DNA from: Begonia masoniana | Lineage: Eukaryota; Streptophyta; Magnoliopsida; Cucurbitales; Begoniaceae | DNA: 64,000 nucleotides | Assembly (NCBI GenBank): GCA_022432975.1 | Contig: CM039510.1 | Coordinates: forward strand, 35,875,468 to 35,939,467 | Direction: 5' to 3' | Shown: in pieces, positions 34,353 to 46,530 of the stretch | Numbering within the stretch: position 1 is the first letter of the stretch | How the letters are laid out: each line of letters begins with the position of its first letter | Program-made: the position numbers and the translations under genes | The notes under the pieces: generated by a model | Told to the model about the DNA's origin: nothing | Database searches by the model: none | What the model saw: only the letters and a program-made list of their open reading frames with translations

Positions 34353-34647
34353 ATGAAGCCTTCACTCTGTTCTGGTGAGAAGTGGAAAACCTGGAGAAGA
34401 AAGATGAACAGAAAGAGAAATAGGAGAAATGATTTGTTATCTGTCATTGAACTGTTGCTACAAATATATATCAGAGAGCTAATGATGAAGAAAGAAACTA
34501 AAAGAACTATACAAACCGAATCAAAACACTGTATACTTTAATAGAAAGGCCATTCATTTTGGAGATGAAAAAAGATGGTAAAAAAATGAACGGAGTTTTT
34601 GAGGGATTTCTGATCAAGAAGGCTGCACAACACCGAAATGGAGACGC
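34353..34647 (-). repeat. Probable 5' LTR sequence of copia A
   Basis: It adjoins the PBS; the LTR end GGCTTCA is read at 34353. A TATATATT promoter-like run lies near 34462 on the minus strand. The outer boundary and any target duplication were not resolved. Confidence 0.45.
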
Positions 34648-34990
34648 GATTATACAAGAGAGACAAATTACTGATAGAAGGGAGAATAAGAAGCTAATAG
34701 ATTTTTCATGCCGTAGGAATAGTATTTTTCTGAAGGATTCTTTGCATAATCCAAAGAAGCCAAGAAACTAAAGCTTGTGAAGATGTTCATCCATGGCTTC
34801 TTTTTTCCTTACTAGTTCAGTTGCTAAAATGATTAGAAGTTAGTCGGCAGCAAGAAGAGATGGAGAATAATGACCATCAGCTAATGTAGATATTATTTAT
34901 AAAACAAGACAAGAATAACATTGTTTGAAGAGTTCAACTAAACTTTACACTTTGAATGTGTCTACAATAGATTGGCCGATAGTTTTATGT
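34648..34990. repeat. Dispersed repeat shared with 55397-55580
   Basis: Shared blocks are TACAAGAGAGAC, GATAGATTTTT, AACATTGTTTGAAGAGTTCAACTAAACT and TTGGC.GATAGTTT (pieces, in order). Both copies sit just left of a MULE-type element. Confidence 0.65.
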
Positions 34991-35006
34991 TATTTATATA
35001 TTTTTG

Positions 35007-35794
35007 GGTAAAAACTAATTTGAATCCTATACTATACTACTATGGTTTTTTTTTTTTAAAAAAAAAATCTCGTAAACTAAAATTCCTAATAAATAAAATT
35101 TTAAATTATCCAAAATGTAACAAATAAAACTCTGGCAGGACCGTTCTTGGGAAACGGTGGGCCGTTATCCGTGTGCCAGGAACGGGGGGCCGTTCTCCCA
35201 AAACGACCTTCTGTTTTCCAAGAACGGCCCCCCGTTCCTTTTTCATTTTAAAAATTAATTTTAAAAAAATAACAAATGATATTGGATTTACTTGAAAATT
35301 TTATCACATGTTCACCACATCATGGGAAGATAATTTAGAAATTTTCGCGATTTTATAACACTTGTACAATTTATTATAATTTTAGTTAATTATTTTATAA
35401 AATAGACGTAAAACAATTATAATAAATCTTGCAAGTGTTAGAAAATTACAAAAACTTTTAGATTATCTTTCCATGATGTGTGAACATGTAGTAAAATTTT
35501 CAAGTAAATCTAATATCTTTTTATATTCTTTTAAAATTAATTTATAAAATCAAGAATGAACGAGAGGCTGTTCATGGAAAACGAGGGGTCGTTTTAGGAA
35601 AATGGGGGGTCGTTCTGGGAGAAAGGCCTCCCGTTCCTGGCACACTGATAATGGCCCCTCGTTTTTCAATAATGACCCCTTGTCAGAGTTTGATTTATTA
35701 CATTTTGGATAATTTAACATTAGTTGTTAGAGTTTTTAGTTCAGATGGATTTTTAAAAATAATTCATAGTTTAAGATTCAAATTGGTTTTTACC
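35007..35794. mobile_element. Foldback MULE derivative (about 788 bp)
   Basis: Nearly the whole sequence is two inverted arms of about 370 bp meeting near 35390. The ends are GGTAAAAACTAATTTGAATC and its near-complement. The outer arms hold AACTCTG-linked C/G-rich runs like those of the MULE at 23907-29152, and the inner arms match that element's intergenic segment near 25540-25620. No coding capacity and no clear target duplication. Confidence 0.8.
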
Positions 35795-35889
35795 TTATTG
35801 GCATAATTCATTGCTACTTGTGTCATGGAACTTTTAAAATACCAACCATTTTCAATATTGTTTGAAATATAGAGTTGAATTAGTTAAAG

Positions 35890-36207
35890 AAAAAGTCAAA
35901 ACGAATACTAGATATATTTTTATTGAATTTGTAATTGATTAAGTCATGAAAACACCTTAAAATGCATGAAATCCATTCTGAACTCCAAACAATTTGTGTA
36001 AACATATTCCCCTTTGAGTTTGGAGGTTTTGTTTGTTTAGTAGATTATTATTTTGTGGTAGGTCAACCATAAAAGGTTTTGGAGAAATAATCAACACGGT
36101 GGCCATGATAACAGAAAAGCAAACTCATTATTAGGTTCAATTTTAGAAACAGGAGCAAAAATTTCACTATGGATATAATTCTATTGAATTTTTAATTGAT
36201 TACGCTG
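35890..36207. repeat. Diverged direct repeat in copia B flank
   Basis: TTTTATTGAATTTGTAATTGATTA (35927-35950, in part) recurs as CTATTGAATTTTTAATTGATTA near 36180. It may be a local duplication of degenerate copia sequence. Confidence 0.4.
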
Positions 36208-36572
36208 CTGTAAGAGATATAATCAAACGAACAGTATAAGAATTTCTTTATTCATTGTTTGCTTCCACTTTTCACCCTCAAATGCTTCATGAAAAGTAAT
36301 TGGATCATCTCCTGCAAAAAATAATCATCTTCCAAACTTGTGGCTTCATAGACATTATGTATATTTCTAATCTTTCTTGGAGGTAAATCATCGTCGCTAG
36401 ATATATCTCTTAGAGAATCTTCTAATTAAGAATTTGAAGTTTCATCTTGCACAGTGGGAAGTATAACCATACCATCTTTTTCTTCATCAAATAAAGAAAT
36501 CTCGTCGTCGTGGTATTGTACAATTTATAGGTCTTACTCCTTTCACTATATCTGATGAAGATGCATTTCTCC
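36100..36572 (-). pseudogene. Copia B pol: integrase C-terminus to start of reverse transcriptase
   Basis: From 36572 leftward on the minus strand: EKCIFIRYSERSKTYKLYN, DLPPRKI, GDDPITFHEAFEGEKW, then YSEIFAPVSKIE, which opens the copia reverse transcriptase. Stops follow and the RT is not continued beyond about 36100. The upstream half lies at 53295-53720, separated by the LTR inserted at 36573. Confidence 0.8.
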
Positions 36573-37440
36573 TGTAGCACCCGAGAATTTATCAACTCAA
36601 TTAATATGAATGTACGGTGCATTACAAGTTTACGAAAATGATGTAAATGGAGAATATTAGATTAAATGAAGAAGAGTGAGTTATTTGTGGATTTAATTAA
36701 GGGTATAATAGTAAAATGAAGGAAATTAAGAGTTTAAAATTTAAAGTAAAAGAAAATGGGAGTTTACGTGAAAAAGGAGAAAATCCCTTTCTTCCTCCAT
36801 TTTTCTCTCTCCCTTCCGCGAGAATTCTACAGAACTCTCCTCTCCCTCTCCGATTTTTCCTCAACCAATTTCTTCAACCGAAGGTACTTTCTATCTATTT
36901 TGTTATTGGTTTTGATTTCTACTTGGGAGAGGGTTAGTGCTAGAGTTAAATTGTGGTTTAAGTGGGTTTTTTGTTAAGGTTTTGGTATGGAATTTAGGGT
37001 TGCACGAAAAGGGTGATATATTGTTGAGTTCTTATTATATTGAGTGTTTAAAGATGATTATAAGATAGTATGAATGAATGGTTGAGTTTTAGAGAAAACT
37101 AAAAATTTGAATGTGCAGGAAATTTTGGTTTCGGCTGAATTTGACCAAGCCATTAGTGTTAGTTTGAGAAACGGTCTTGGCCATTAGAAAGTAGACGTCC
37201 TAAGGAGTCCGTAGCACCTTGAATTGTCCAAAACGAATAAGTATAGGATTATTTACGCGATTGTGAAATTTAGTCCAAAATGGTGGAATTTTGGGTTTTG
37301 CTAAGTTTGGATAAATGGTTAGATTTTCTTAGGAGTTTGATAAATGGGTTGTAGAGGAGGTTAAATTAATGAAATGTCTTATGATTTTAGGTTCTCAAGT
37401 TCTCGGCTTAGCGTACGGTTAAGCGATTTGCTAAGGACAC

Positions 37441-37449
37441 CAGGTAAGT
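37441..37449 (+). promoter_or_regulatory. Consensus 5' splice-site motif in outer solo LTR
   Basis: CAGGTAAGT within GGACACCAGGTAAGTAG; the same GGACACCAGGTAAGTA string occurs in the inverted LTR at 50103-50116. Confidence 0.55.
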
Positions 37450-37654
37450 AGTGTACATATGTGTTTTGCCTTCGGGATTACATTACAATTAGATAGGATT
37501 GCATTTATGCTTATTGTCTATGTATTGTAGGTTTATTTTGGCATGCATCATGATTTTGAAACATAGGATCGATAGACGAAAATGAATTTCCATGGTTTAC
37601 AAAGTGGCATGGTAAGATGTGAACGATGATGAACGAACGATAAAAGATACGTAA

Positions 37655-37960
37655 TTAAGAGATGGGCAGGGTGAGGCATAGGTTGGCCGTCTCGTTGAGT
37701 GGGTCAGTGACGTGTGCCTCCTATCCCTTTCTTCGAGAATGTGGCCGTCTCATTGAGTGGGTCTGTGATGTGTGCCAATTTCTTTTAATAACAAATAAGT
37801 GAAGAGGATAAGAAAATATAAGACACATAAGTAAGAGATGGGCAGGGTTGGGGTTTAGGTTGGCCGTCTCGTTGAGTGGGTCCTGTGTGCCTCCTATTCC
37901 TTTCTCCAAGCAATGTGGTCGTCCCGTTGAATGTAGTCCGCGACGTGTGCCTATTCCTTT
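37655..37960. repeat. Minisatellite in outer solo LTR (GGCCGTCTCGTTGAGTGGGT)
   Basis: The unit TTGGCCGTCTCGTTGAGTGG, followed by GTGTGCC, appears about four times with degenerate spacers. Confidence 0.75.
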
Positions 37961-38594
37961 TAACAAGAAGCAAGTTAAGTGAAGTGGAAAGGAGAATGAG
38001 TATGCGAACGAGTATGTGAACGAGTATGGGAGCGAAAACGAGATCGAGAACGAGAACGAAAATGAGACGAGATAGTAGAAATTGCATGTGCTAGGCTGTG
38101 AGATGTTTTTATCCATTATTGCATTACTTGCTTAGCGTTAGGTTAATAGTTGAATTATGTGATGTAAGTGATGAAGATTTAGCAATTGAGATCCAAGAGC
38201 ATGTCCAGGACTAGGGCGGTTGGAGGAGTGCACCCACGCGACGATCCGACTTTTTGTTAGGGCGGCTTAATCCGGGGTGTGGCATGATTTTAAAAGTAAG
38301 GTTCTGGGGTGTGTTTTATGTGTTAAAAATGATTTGGCGAATTTGTCTTTTGAATTGGATTGGATAGATGAATACACGTAGTTGATGTATAGATGGGTTT
38401 TTAAACAATAGTAGTCGTTTTGATGTACAAAAGTATTTTGGAACTGAATGGGGATTCATTTTGATAGTAGTCTTTTGGTTGGTTTGAAAATGCAGGAAGT
38501 TTTGGTTTTGACAGTTAGGATTTGGTTTTTTATGATTTTAAACGTTATGTTGTCAAACTTCCTGCAAATTGTGAAGTTTTCTTAGCAGCAGGAA

Positions 38595-38855
38595 GTAAAG
38601 GTGTCGACCAGTGTTTGTGGGTGTCAACCCTGGAGCGTGTTAATTGGGTAGGGTGTTGACCAGTGAACTCAGGTGTCGACCGATTAGTGTAAAATTGCTT
38701 AAAGTGTCGACCCCAGACTTCAACCGATGGAAATAGAGGCTAATGAGGTGTCGACCGATGAAAATAGAGAGTAATGAAGTGTCGACCAGTGTATTCAGGT
38801 GTTGACCAGTGCCCTCAGGTGTCGACCTATGTATATAGGTGTCGACCGAACAGCC
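38595..38855. repeat. Minisatellite GGTGTCGACC
   Basis: About ten copies of a GTGTCGACC core (variants GTGTTGACC, GTGTCAACC) spaced 15-45 bp, directly left of the insertion site of element 2. Confidence 0.8.
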
Positions 38856-39248
38856 TGAGTGAGCGCGCCAGGTGTGACGACCCCAGACCCGATCGAGGCC
38901 AAGGAGCCATCACTCCAGACATTTAACAGGAAACAAGACATTTTTTTTTGAAACTTTAAATCTTTACACAGAGGGTAAACCCTCACTAGAACGTAAGTAC
39001 TGGATAACATTAAAAATCAGGAAGACAGGAACATTTAAACCTTTGAAAGGAGGAGTGGACGACGGAAATAAAGAAAGAATACTCTGGAAGGCTTAAATAA
39101 AATAAAATGGGAAAACATGAAACTGGAAGACATACTGTGGAGGAGGGCTATAGTGAATGACAAGATCGGGTGATATAGGGCGGAAGAAGTAATTAAACTG
39201 GGCGGAAGAAGTAAGGCGGAAGATGTAAGGTGAAGACAGGTAGAGTGA

Positions 39249-40745
39249 ACTGTTCACAGGTAGAAGTGAACTACAGGCAGAAGTGAACTGTTCACAGGTA
39301 GAAGTGAACTACAGGCAGAAGTGAACTGTTCACAGGTAGAAGTGAACTACAGGCAGAAGTGAACTGTTCACAGGTAGAAGTGAACTACAGGCAGAAGTGA
39401 ACTGTTCACAGGTAGAAGTGAACTACAGGCAGAAGTGAACTACAGGCAGAAGTGAACTGTTCACAGGTAGAAGTGAACTACAGGCAGAAGTGAACTGTTC
39501 ACAGGTAGAAGTGAACTACAGGCAGAAGTGAACTGTTCACAGGTAGAAGTGAACTACAGGCAGAAGTGAACTGTTCACAGGTAGAAGTGAACTACAGGCA
39601 GAAGCGAACTGTTCACAAGTAGAAGTGAACTACAGGCAGAAGCGAACTGTTCACAGGTAGAAGTGAACTACAGGCAGAAGTGAACTACAGGCAGAAGTGA
39701 ACTGTTCACAGACAGAAGTGAACTACAGGCAGAAGTGAACTGTTCACAGACAGAAGTGAACTACAGGCAGAAGTGAACTGTTCACCGGTAGAAGTGAACT
39801 ACAGGCAGAAGTGAACTGTTCACAGACAGAAGTGAACTACAGGCAGAAGTGAACTGTTCACAGGTAGAAGTGAACTACAGGCAGAAGTGAACTGTTCACA
39901 GGTAGAAGTGAACTACAGGCAGAAGTGAACTACAGGCAGAAGTGAACTGTTCACAGACAGAAGTGAACTACAGGCAGAAGTGAACTGTTCACAGACAGAA
40001 GTGAACTGTTCACAGACAGAAGTGAACTACAGGCAGAAGTGAACTGTTCACAGGTAGAAGTGAACTACAGGCAGAAGTGAACTGTTCACAGGTAGAAGTG
40101 AACTACAGGCAGAAGTGAACTACAGGCAGAAGTGAACTACAGGCAGAAGTGAACTGTTCACAGGTAGAAGTGAACTACAGGCAGAAGTGAACTGTTCACA
40201 GACAGAAGTGAACTGTTCACAGGTAGAAGTGAACTACAGGCAGAAGTGAACTGTTCACCGGTAGAAGTGAACTACAGGCAGAAGTGAACTACAGGCAGAA
40301 GTGAACTACAGGCAGAAGTGAACTGTTCACCGGTAGAAGTGAACTACAGGCAGAAGTGAACTGTTCACCGGTAGAAGTGAACTACAGGCAGAAGTGAACT
40401 GTTCACAGGTAGAAGTGAACTACAGGCAGAAGCGAACTGTTCACAAGTAGAAGTGAACTACAGGCAGAAGCGAACTGTTCACAGATAGAAGTGAACTACA
40501 GACAGAAGTGAACTGTTCACTGGTAGAAGTGAACTACAGGAAGAAGTGAACTGTTCACAGACAGAAGTGAACTACAGGCAGAAGTGAACTGTTCACAGGT
40601 AGAAGTGAACTACATGCAGAAGTGAACTGTTCACCGGTAGAAGTGAACTACAGGCAGAAGTGAACTGTTTACAAGTAGAAGTGAACTACAGGCAGAAGTG
40701 AACTGTTCACCGGTAGAAGTGAACTACAGGCAGAAGTGAACTACA
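39249..40745. repeat. Minisatellite, 38-bp unit with GTGAACTGTTCAC dyad
   Basis: The composite unit alternates AGAAGTGAACTACAGGC and AGAAGTGAACTGTTCACAGGT. GTGAACTGTTCAC is a perfect inverted repeat around one T. About 40 units fill 1.5 kb, with variants CACCGGT, CACAGAC and CACAAGT. The 5' LTR has only about 0.35 kb of the same repeat. Confidence 0.95.
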
Positions 40746-41198
40746 TTTAACAGGAAGACATATGAACAGGGAGCATAAAAACAGACGGCATAAAAACCTC
40801 AAACCCCAAAGCCCGATTCAAAACATAATTTTAAATGTGTTAGAGAGCACGACAGAGGTTTAGGAAATAAAACTGCATGGATAGCTCTAAAACCCGAAAC
40901 GATCCACGCACAACAAAATAGAGATTTCCAAACGATTATAAAACATTTCAAGAGACAACTATCAACTGTCAAACAGAAGTTTTAAATACATCAACAGAAT
41001 GTTTGTACATCGTTTTAAAATCCCAAAAGCTGTATAGAACTTGACATAACTTTAGAAAAATACATCCTCACAGGAAATACATTTGTCTGACTGCAACAAC
41101 CACCCCAGGAGCTCATCCCGCTAACTACATTAACTCATCATCTTGAGGCACAATGTCCTCTTCTGGAGGATCCATACTTATAACAGGGAGTTTAACTA

Positions 41199-41213
41199 TG
41201 AGCCTAGAGCTCA
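41199..41213 (-). other. Conserved LTR stem-loop (TGAGC-TCTAG-GCTCA)
   Basis: Compared with element 1, the fifth stem pair is C-G instead of T-A: both sides changed together. Confidence 0.6.
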
Positions 41214-42309
41214 ATAAGAACATACAATGCAAAGTAATGCACGTGTTATGCATGAACATTTTCAAATACATGAACATTACATTACATTTCACTGAACAGG
41301 AAGGTATAAGTGGGAAGAAGAGCTGGCGCAACAGGAGTACATGCCACAACAGGACATAACAGGAGTACATGACAGGATGCCAGTCCTCGTCCACACTTAA
41401 AACCATACATTACATTACAGGTTTTATCTTACTTAACTTCAAACCGTGTGCAGAAAACATTTACATGACTTTCAGAGAAAACGTGTATGCATGAACATTC
41501 ATAGACAGACGACAGAATAATAAGTAGGATATAAAACAAAACACACTTAACCTGAAACATAACCTACGGTTTAACTACCCAACATAAATTCAGACAACAT
41601 AAAACCTAGTACCTCCGTATTGTAGGGCCTTAAGGGCCAAACCTATACGTATGAACTTACTTGTTGTTCGAAATGCAGCAAGCTTGCTCGCAAAACTGCG
41701 GTGATGCACGAACCTATGCGTGCACGGAAAGAAAAATTAACAGAGCTGCAAATGCTAACTAATAATTTAGTAGAATATGCTTCAAACTCCATTCAAACCT
41801 TTAGAAAACAAACCAACGTGTTTTCATCCAAAAACAGTGAGCTTTCTTCAAAATATCTTAACACTAAACTTCAACAAAACTCATATTTTAACTTGTCCAA
41901 ACTCATTAACCTTAGTAGATGATTACCTTAGGCAGAGAAATAGAAAAAATTTGAGGAGATCGAAGGAGTTTTGATGGACGTTTGTCGTCTGGAAGAGAGA
42001 CAACAGAGAAGAGGATGAAAATGAAGGTTTACGTAGAAGAGAAGAGAATAGGTAGGTTTCTCAGCAAGTTATGGACATTTGGCAACCATCCATTTGCTTC
42101 CTCCCACCTACCTTAATTCCTTCCCAATTTACCCCTCCATGCATTCCTAACTAAAACATTATTTAGTTAATCGATTTGGTCTCACGAATTACCCTCGTTC
42201 GATTAAACACGTCGACAATTCCATTACAAACAGTCATTGCATTAATATCAGAGTAATTCCGCTTAATTATTCGGGGAATAATTACATAGGCAAAATGCCG
42301 GGTGTTACA

Positions 42310-42322
42310 TTCCACCCACCTT
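42310..42322 (-). other. Polypurine tract of element 2
   Basis: The minus strand reads AAGGTGGGTGGAA directly before the 3' LTR start at 42309; it primes plus-strand cDNA synthesis. Confidence 0.88.
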
Positions 42323-42349
42323 AACAAAAATTTTGTCCCCAAAATTTGC

Positions 42350-43560
42350 TTAAGCGAATAGCTCTTGATATTTGGCCCTAACGTCCTGTTGTCTTTCCCA
42401 AGTGGCTTCCTCCACATTATGATTGAGCAATAAAACTTTCACCAGTGGGACCACCTTGTTGCGCAATACCTTGAGTGAAGTATCCAAAATTTGTATTGGC
42501 CTTTCTTCATATGTCAGCGTCGGCATGATATCAAAGTCCATCTGTTTCACGATTTGAGTTGGATCTCGAACACACTTTCTCAACATCAAAACATGAAAGA
42601 CGTTGTGAACTTCATCTATTGATGCTGGCAGCTGTAGTCTGTAAGCCATGCTTCCCACACGTTTCAAGATGGGAAAAGGCCCAATGAACCGTGGGCTGAG
42701 CTTTCCTTTCTTACCGAACCTCATTACGCCCTTGGAAGGCGACACTTTTAAGAATACCTCATTGCCCTCAGCAAACTCTAAGTCTCTTCTCCTATGGTCC
42801 GCGTAACTCTTCTGTTGACTCTGAGCAATTTTTATTCGTTGTTTAATAGCAACAATCACCTCGGACATCTCGCTAATGTATAGCTCTGCATACTAATCCA
42901 TGGAGAGCGTCGTCTTCACAAGTAGAAAATGAACTGACTTCTTCAATCTGTCTACTATGACCCATATGCTATTATGGCCCTTAGTCGTCCTTGGTAAGCC
43001 AACAACGAAGTCCATAGTGATATTCTCCCACTTCCATTCAGGGATAGGAAGAGGCTGAAGCGTTCCACCTGGTCGTTGATGTTCAGCTTTGACTTGTTGA
43101 CATATCATACAAGACTCCACATACTTGGCTACTTCGTTCTTCATATTTGGCCAACAAAAGTGAAGTTTCAAGTCTTTATATATCTTCGTGCTTCCAGGAT
43201 TCACAGAGAAAGAAGACGAGTGGGCTTCTGATAAAATGTTCTTTCGTAACTCTTTGTCTCTCGGAACATGCCACCTATCCTTGAATTTCAGAATACCATC
43301 TCCTAAATAACTGAAATCGGAAGAAGCCATAGGTAACTTGCTTACTATATCAGCAATTTCCTTCGAATTGGTCTGCTGGGCTTCTTTAATTTGGTTCAGG
43401 ATGGTGGGCCGTAGTGTCAAGTCTGCTAGCATGGCCGACAGCCCAGAAACTATCTCCATATCAAACTTTTGAATCTCTGTCCTCAAAGGCATTGATACGA
43501 CCGACATAGCTGGTTGCATAGTAGCTGGCATCCTGCTCAATGCATCGGCTACCACGTTAG
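42350..43560 (-). pseudogene. Element 2 integrase with internal deletion, and chromodomain-like C-terminus
   Basis: The N-terminal zinc segment (CMICQQ) and first catalytic region (MDFVVGLP) are present, then LYISE at about 42876 joins directly to SEVIVAIKQR. Relative to element 1, about 370 bp are missing, covering the second Asp (VSDRD) and the Glu (QSERT). The tail ends NVEEATWERQQDVRAKYQELF, the aromatic-poor chromodomain-like end typical of Tekay/Del elements, which is thought to guide insertion to heterochromatin. An additional stop lies at SMD* (42893). Confidence 0.88.
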
Positions 43561-45443
43561 CTTTCCCCGGGTGGTATTTAATCTCAACATCGTAATCTTT
43601 CACAAATTCTAACCACCGCCTTTGTCTCATGTTTAACTCTTTCTGGGTAAATATGTACTTCAAACTTTTGTGATCCGAAAACACCTCACATGATTGCCCA
43701 TACAAGTGGTGTCTCCATACTTTTAGTGCAAAAAACAACTGCCACTAACTCTAGATCGTGAGTAGGGTAGTTTTGCTCGTGATTTTTCAATTGTCTGGAT
43801 GCGTACGCCACCACTTTTCCTTCTTGCATCAATACGCATCCCAGGCCAATCCTCGACGCGTCGCAATAAACACTGAATTTGCCATCTTCAACTGGCAATA
43901 CTAACAAAGGAGCAGTGGTTAATTTCTTCTTAAGCGTATGAAAACTCACCTCACAAGCTTCAGACCACTTGAACTTGATGTATTTCCTCGTTAAGCTAGT
44001 CATGGGCTTCGCTATCACAGAAAATCCCTTGATAAACTTTCTGTAATAACCAGCTAACCCGATAAAATTCCGTACCTCACTGGCATTTCTCGGTCTCGGC
44101 CATTATTTCACTGCCAGAATCTTGGCTGGATCCACAGACACTCCTTCTGCAGACACCACATGACCTAGGAAGTTAATCCTGCTCAACCAGAATTCACACT
44201 TCGACAGTTTGGTGTACAATCGATGCTATTTTAGAGTTGACAGCACATAAGCCAAGTGCTCTTCATGCTCTACCTCATTCCGAGAATAAACCACGATGTC
44301 GTCGATAAAGATGATCACAAACTTATCCAAGAAATCCTGGAATATCTTTTTCATCAAGTCCATAAATGTTGTCGGGGCATTAGTCAACCCAAACGACATC
44401 ACTAAGAACTCATAGTGTCCGTATCAAGTCTTGAATGCGGTATTTGGAATATCATCAGCCCTAACCTTTAATTAATAATAATAGGAGCGCAAATCAATCT
44501 TCGAAAATACCCGAGCCCCTTGCAGTTGGTCAAATAAATCATCAATTCTTGGCAACGGGTACTTATTCTTGATAGTTAACTTGTTCAGCTCACGGTAGTC
44601 AATACACATACATAGGGACCCATCATTCTTCTTATCGAATAAGACTTGAGCACCCCATGGAGAGAAACTAGGGCGTACAAAGCCCTTGTCCACCAATTCC
44701 TTTAGCTGAGCCTTCAACTCCCTCAGCTATATTGGCAACATACGGTACGGATTCTTCGATACCGGTTCAGCACCAGGATATACATCAATTTCAAACTCGA
44801 TCTCACGATCAGGTGACAATCCCGATAAGTCATCTAAGAAAACCTCTGAGAAGTTTCGAACCACCGGGATACTTTGAAGTTCCACCACACCTTGCCTCTG
44901 GACATCTACTACGTGGGCAAGAAATCCGACACATCCTGACCTCATCAGCTGTTGAGCTTTCAAGAAGGATATAATAGGCATATTGTGTTTCTTTGGTATT
45001 GCCTGATAGGAGAACTCTACCTCGTTTGGGCGCTTAAAAGACACGAGCCCGGACCTGCAGTTGATGGTGGCATGATGTCGAAACAGCCAGTCCATCCCTA
45101 GAATTACTTTGTATCCTTTCATATTGATGATGATAAGATTAGCATACAATTTCTGGTCTCCAACTGACACTATATCACCCTGCACTGCCTACTCGGAGTG
45201 CATAAACTCTCCGGACGGTAGCATGACACTGTAGAGTTGATTTGACGGCACAATACATAAGTTCTCCCTACCCACAAAGTCCATGGTCACAAATGAATGT
45301 GTGGCCCCCGTGTCTAACAAAGTATATGCAGGTGCATCACAGATTAATATCGTACCTATGATTGCCGTGTGCTGGGTGTCATCATCTTCCTCTATCATAG
45401 CAAACACTCTTGGCACGGCACGATTCGGCCTCGTGTCAGGCAA
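43525..45443 (-). pseudogene. Element 2 protease, reverse transcriptase and RNase H
   Basis: The order is protease ([10 protein letters not shown] near 45300), RT ([10 protein letters not shown] near 44305) and RNase H (VYCDAS near 43870, then [12 protein letters not shown] and DALSRM). At least six stops interrupt a frame that otherwise follows element 1, several at CAG or CAA codons. The DALSR motif missing from element 1 is intact here. Confidence 0.9.
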
Positions 45444-46372
45444 CGGACAATCCCGAACTTGGTGGATCTCCTTGTCACATCAGAAGAATCGGCCAGTAAA
45501 GAGCCTACACTCCCCTTATGATTTCTTTGGCAACGCGGGCATACGGGAAGCTGAGGAGCTCCCATTGGTTTTTTTCCCTTGTCCTGATAAACGTCAATCT
45601 CATTAGGTCTATTGACATCTCTGCTCTGCTGCCGTTGTGGTTGCCCAACCTGACCCCTTTGTTGTTGCTGTTGAGGGACATCATGTAGGATTCTCTTTGA
45701 TGTATCTCTATATCTCTGAGACTTCGTCTCTAAGGCTTCTAACTGATAAGCATTGGCCACTACCTTCGTATATGGCGCCACGTCAAATCCCCCGTAAGAG
45801 GTCAGCTTCAAATCCTGAATAAATTGGTGTACCTTGTTTTCGTCGGTGGCCACAAAATGAGGTGCATAGCGGGATAACGACTCGAACCTTTGAACATACT
45901 CGGCCACTGATCCAAATTGCTGCAGTCGAGCGAATTCGATCATCTTTTCCTTCCTCACACAGCGATCGAAGTATTTCTCGTAGAAAATTCTTCTGAATAC
46001 TTCCCAGCTCAATGCCACGGTAGTTGACTGCACCGTGTCCCACCAAAATCCAGCATTTTTGGTGAGATAAAACGAGGCACATATCACCTTCTTGTTCTCC
46101 TTCACTTCAACATAATTAAACATACGTTCGATCTGCCGGATCCATTCCAAGGCGTGAGTAGGATCTGTTGATAATCCATCAAAAACAGGCGGCTGGAGTC
46201 CCCAGAATCTCTCTCCACTAGAGTCACGTGGAGTGTTTGCATGGTTATTATTCCCGTTATCTTTCCTGGCCATCATGTGTTCCATCATGCGTGACTGAAC
46301 GCCGACTAGCTAAGTTAGATGATCGAGGGCGTCGCCTCTGTCGTTTGCATCACCTTGATTCCCTATCACCAT
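45395..46372 (-). pseudogene. Element 2 gag
   Basis: It starts MVIGNQGDAND at 46372, has a stop after DHLT (about 46308), then a 297-codon open stretch with GLQPPVFDGLSTDP, FYLTKNAGFWWDTVQ and FIQDLKLTSYGGFD. A frameshift after RNHKG destroys the zinc knuckle; CPRCQ remains. Confidence 0.88.
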
Positions 46373-46520
46373 TCTAGAAAATCCTATATGAAATAACGAA
46401 CTCAACTTAATAAAAAAAACGAGTACAGAAACTTAATCACTTACAGGTTGTGGAGTGATCTCACGTGGCGGGTTGTGCAGTCAGACAGTTTACATAATCG
46501 CTTTTAAAACCATATTTCGA

Positions 46521-46530
46521 TTTGATACCA
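46521..46530 (-). other. Primer-binding site of element 2 (mutated)
   Basis: The minus strand reads TGGTATCAAA. The first eight bases fit initiator tRNA-Met, the rest has decayed. Distance to the LTR is 4 bp as in element 1. Confidence 0.8.

Larger units (their letters stand above)
38873..42309 (-). repeat. 3' LTR of element 2 (3437 bp)
   Basis: Ends TGTGACGACC and CCGGGTGTTACA. It holds a 1.5-kb minisatellite (39249-40745), the stem-loop (41199-41213), and a splice-site-like CAAGTAAGT (41663-41655), where its partner LTR keeps CAGGTAAGT. Confidence 0.95.

Noticed and set aside
36716..36977. Two 73-codon frames starting near 36716-36756
   Set aside because: They lie in the leader part of the outer solo LTR, overlap each other in different frames and show no recognisable similarity.
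37721..38116. 131-codon frame with repeated Ser/Phe residues
   Set aside because: It translates the GAGAACGAGAACG-type and GGCCGTCTCG repeats of the solo LTR.
39249..40745. Possible CRISPR array (regular repeats with palindromes)
   Set aside because: The units are adjacent and all of one sequence family, with no unique spacers; it is an LTR minisatellite in a plant genome.
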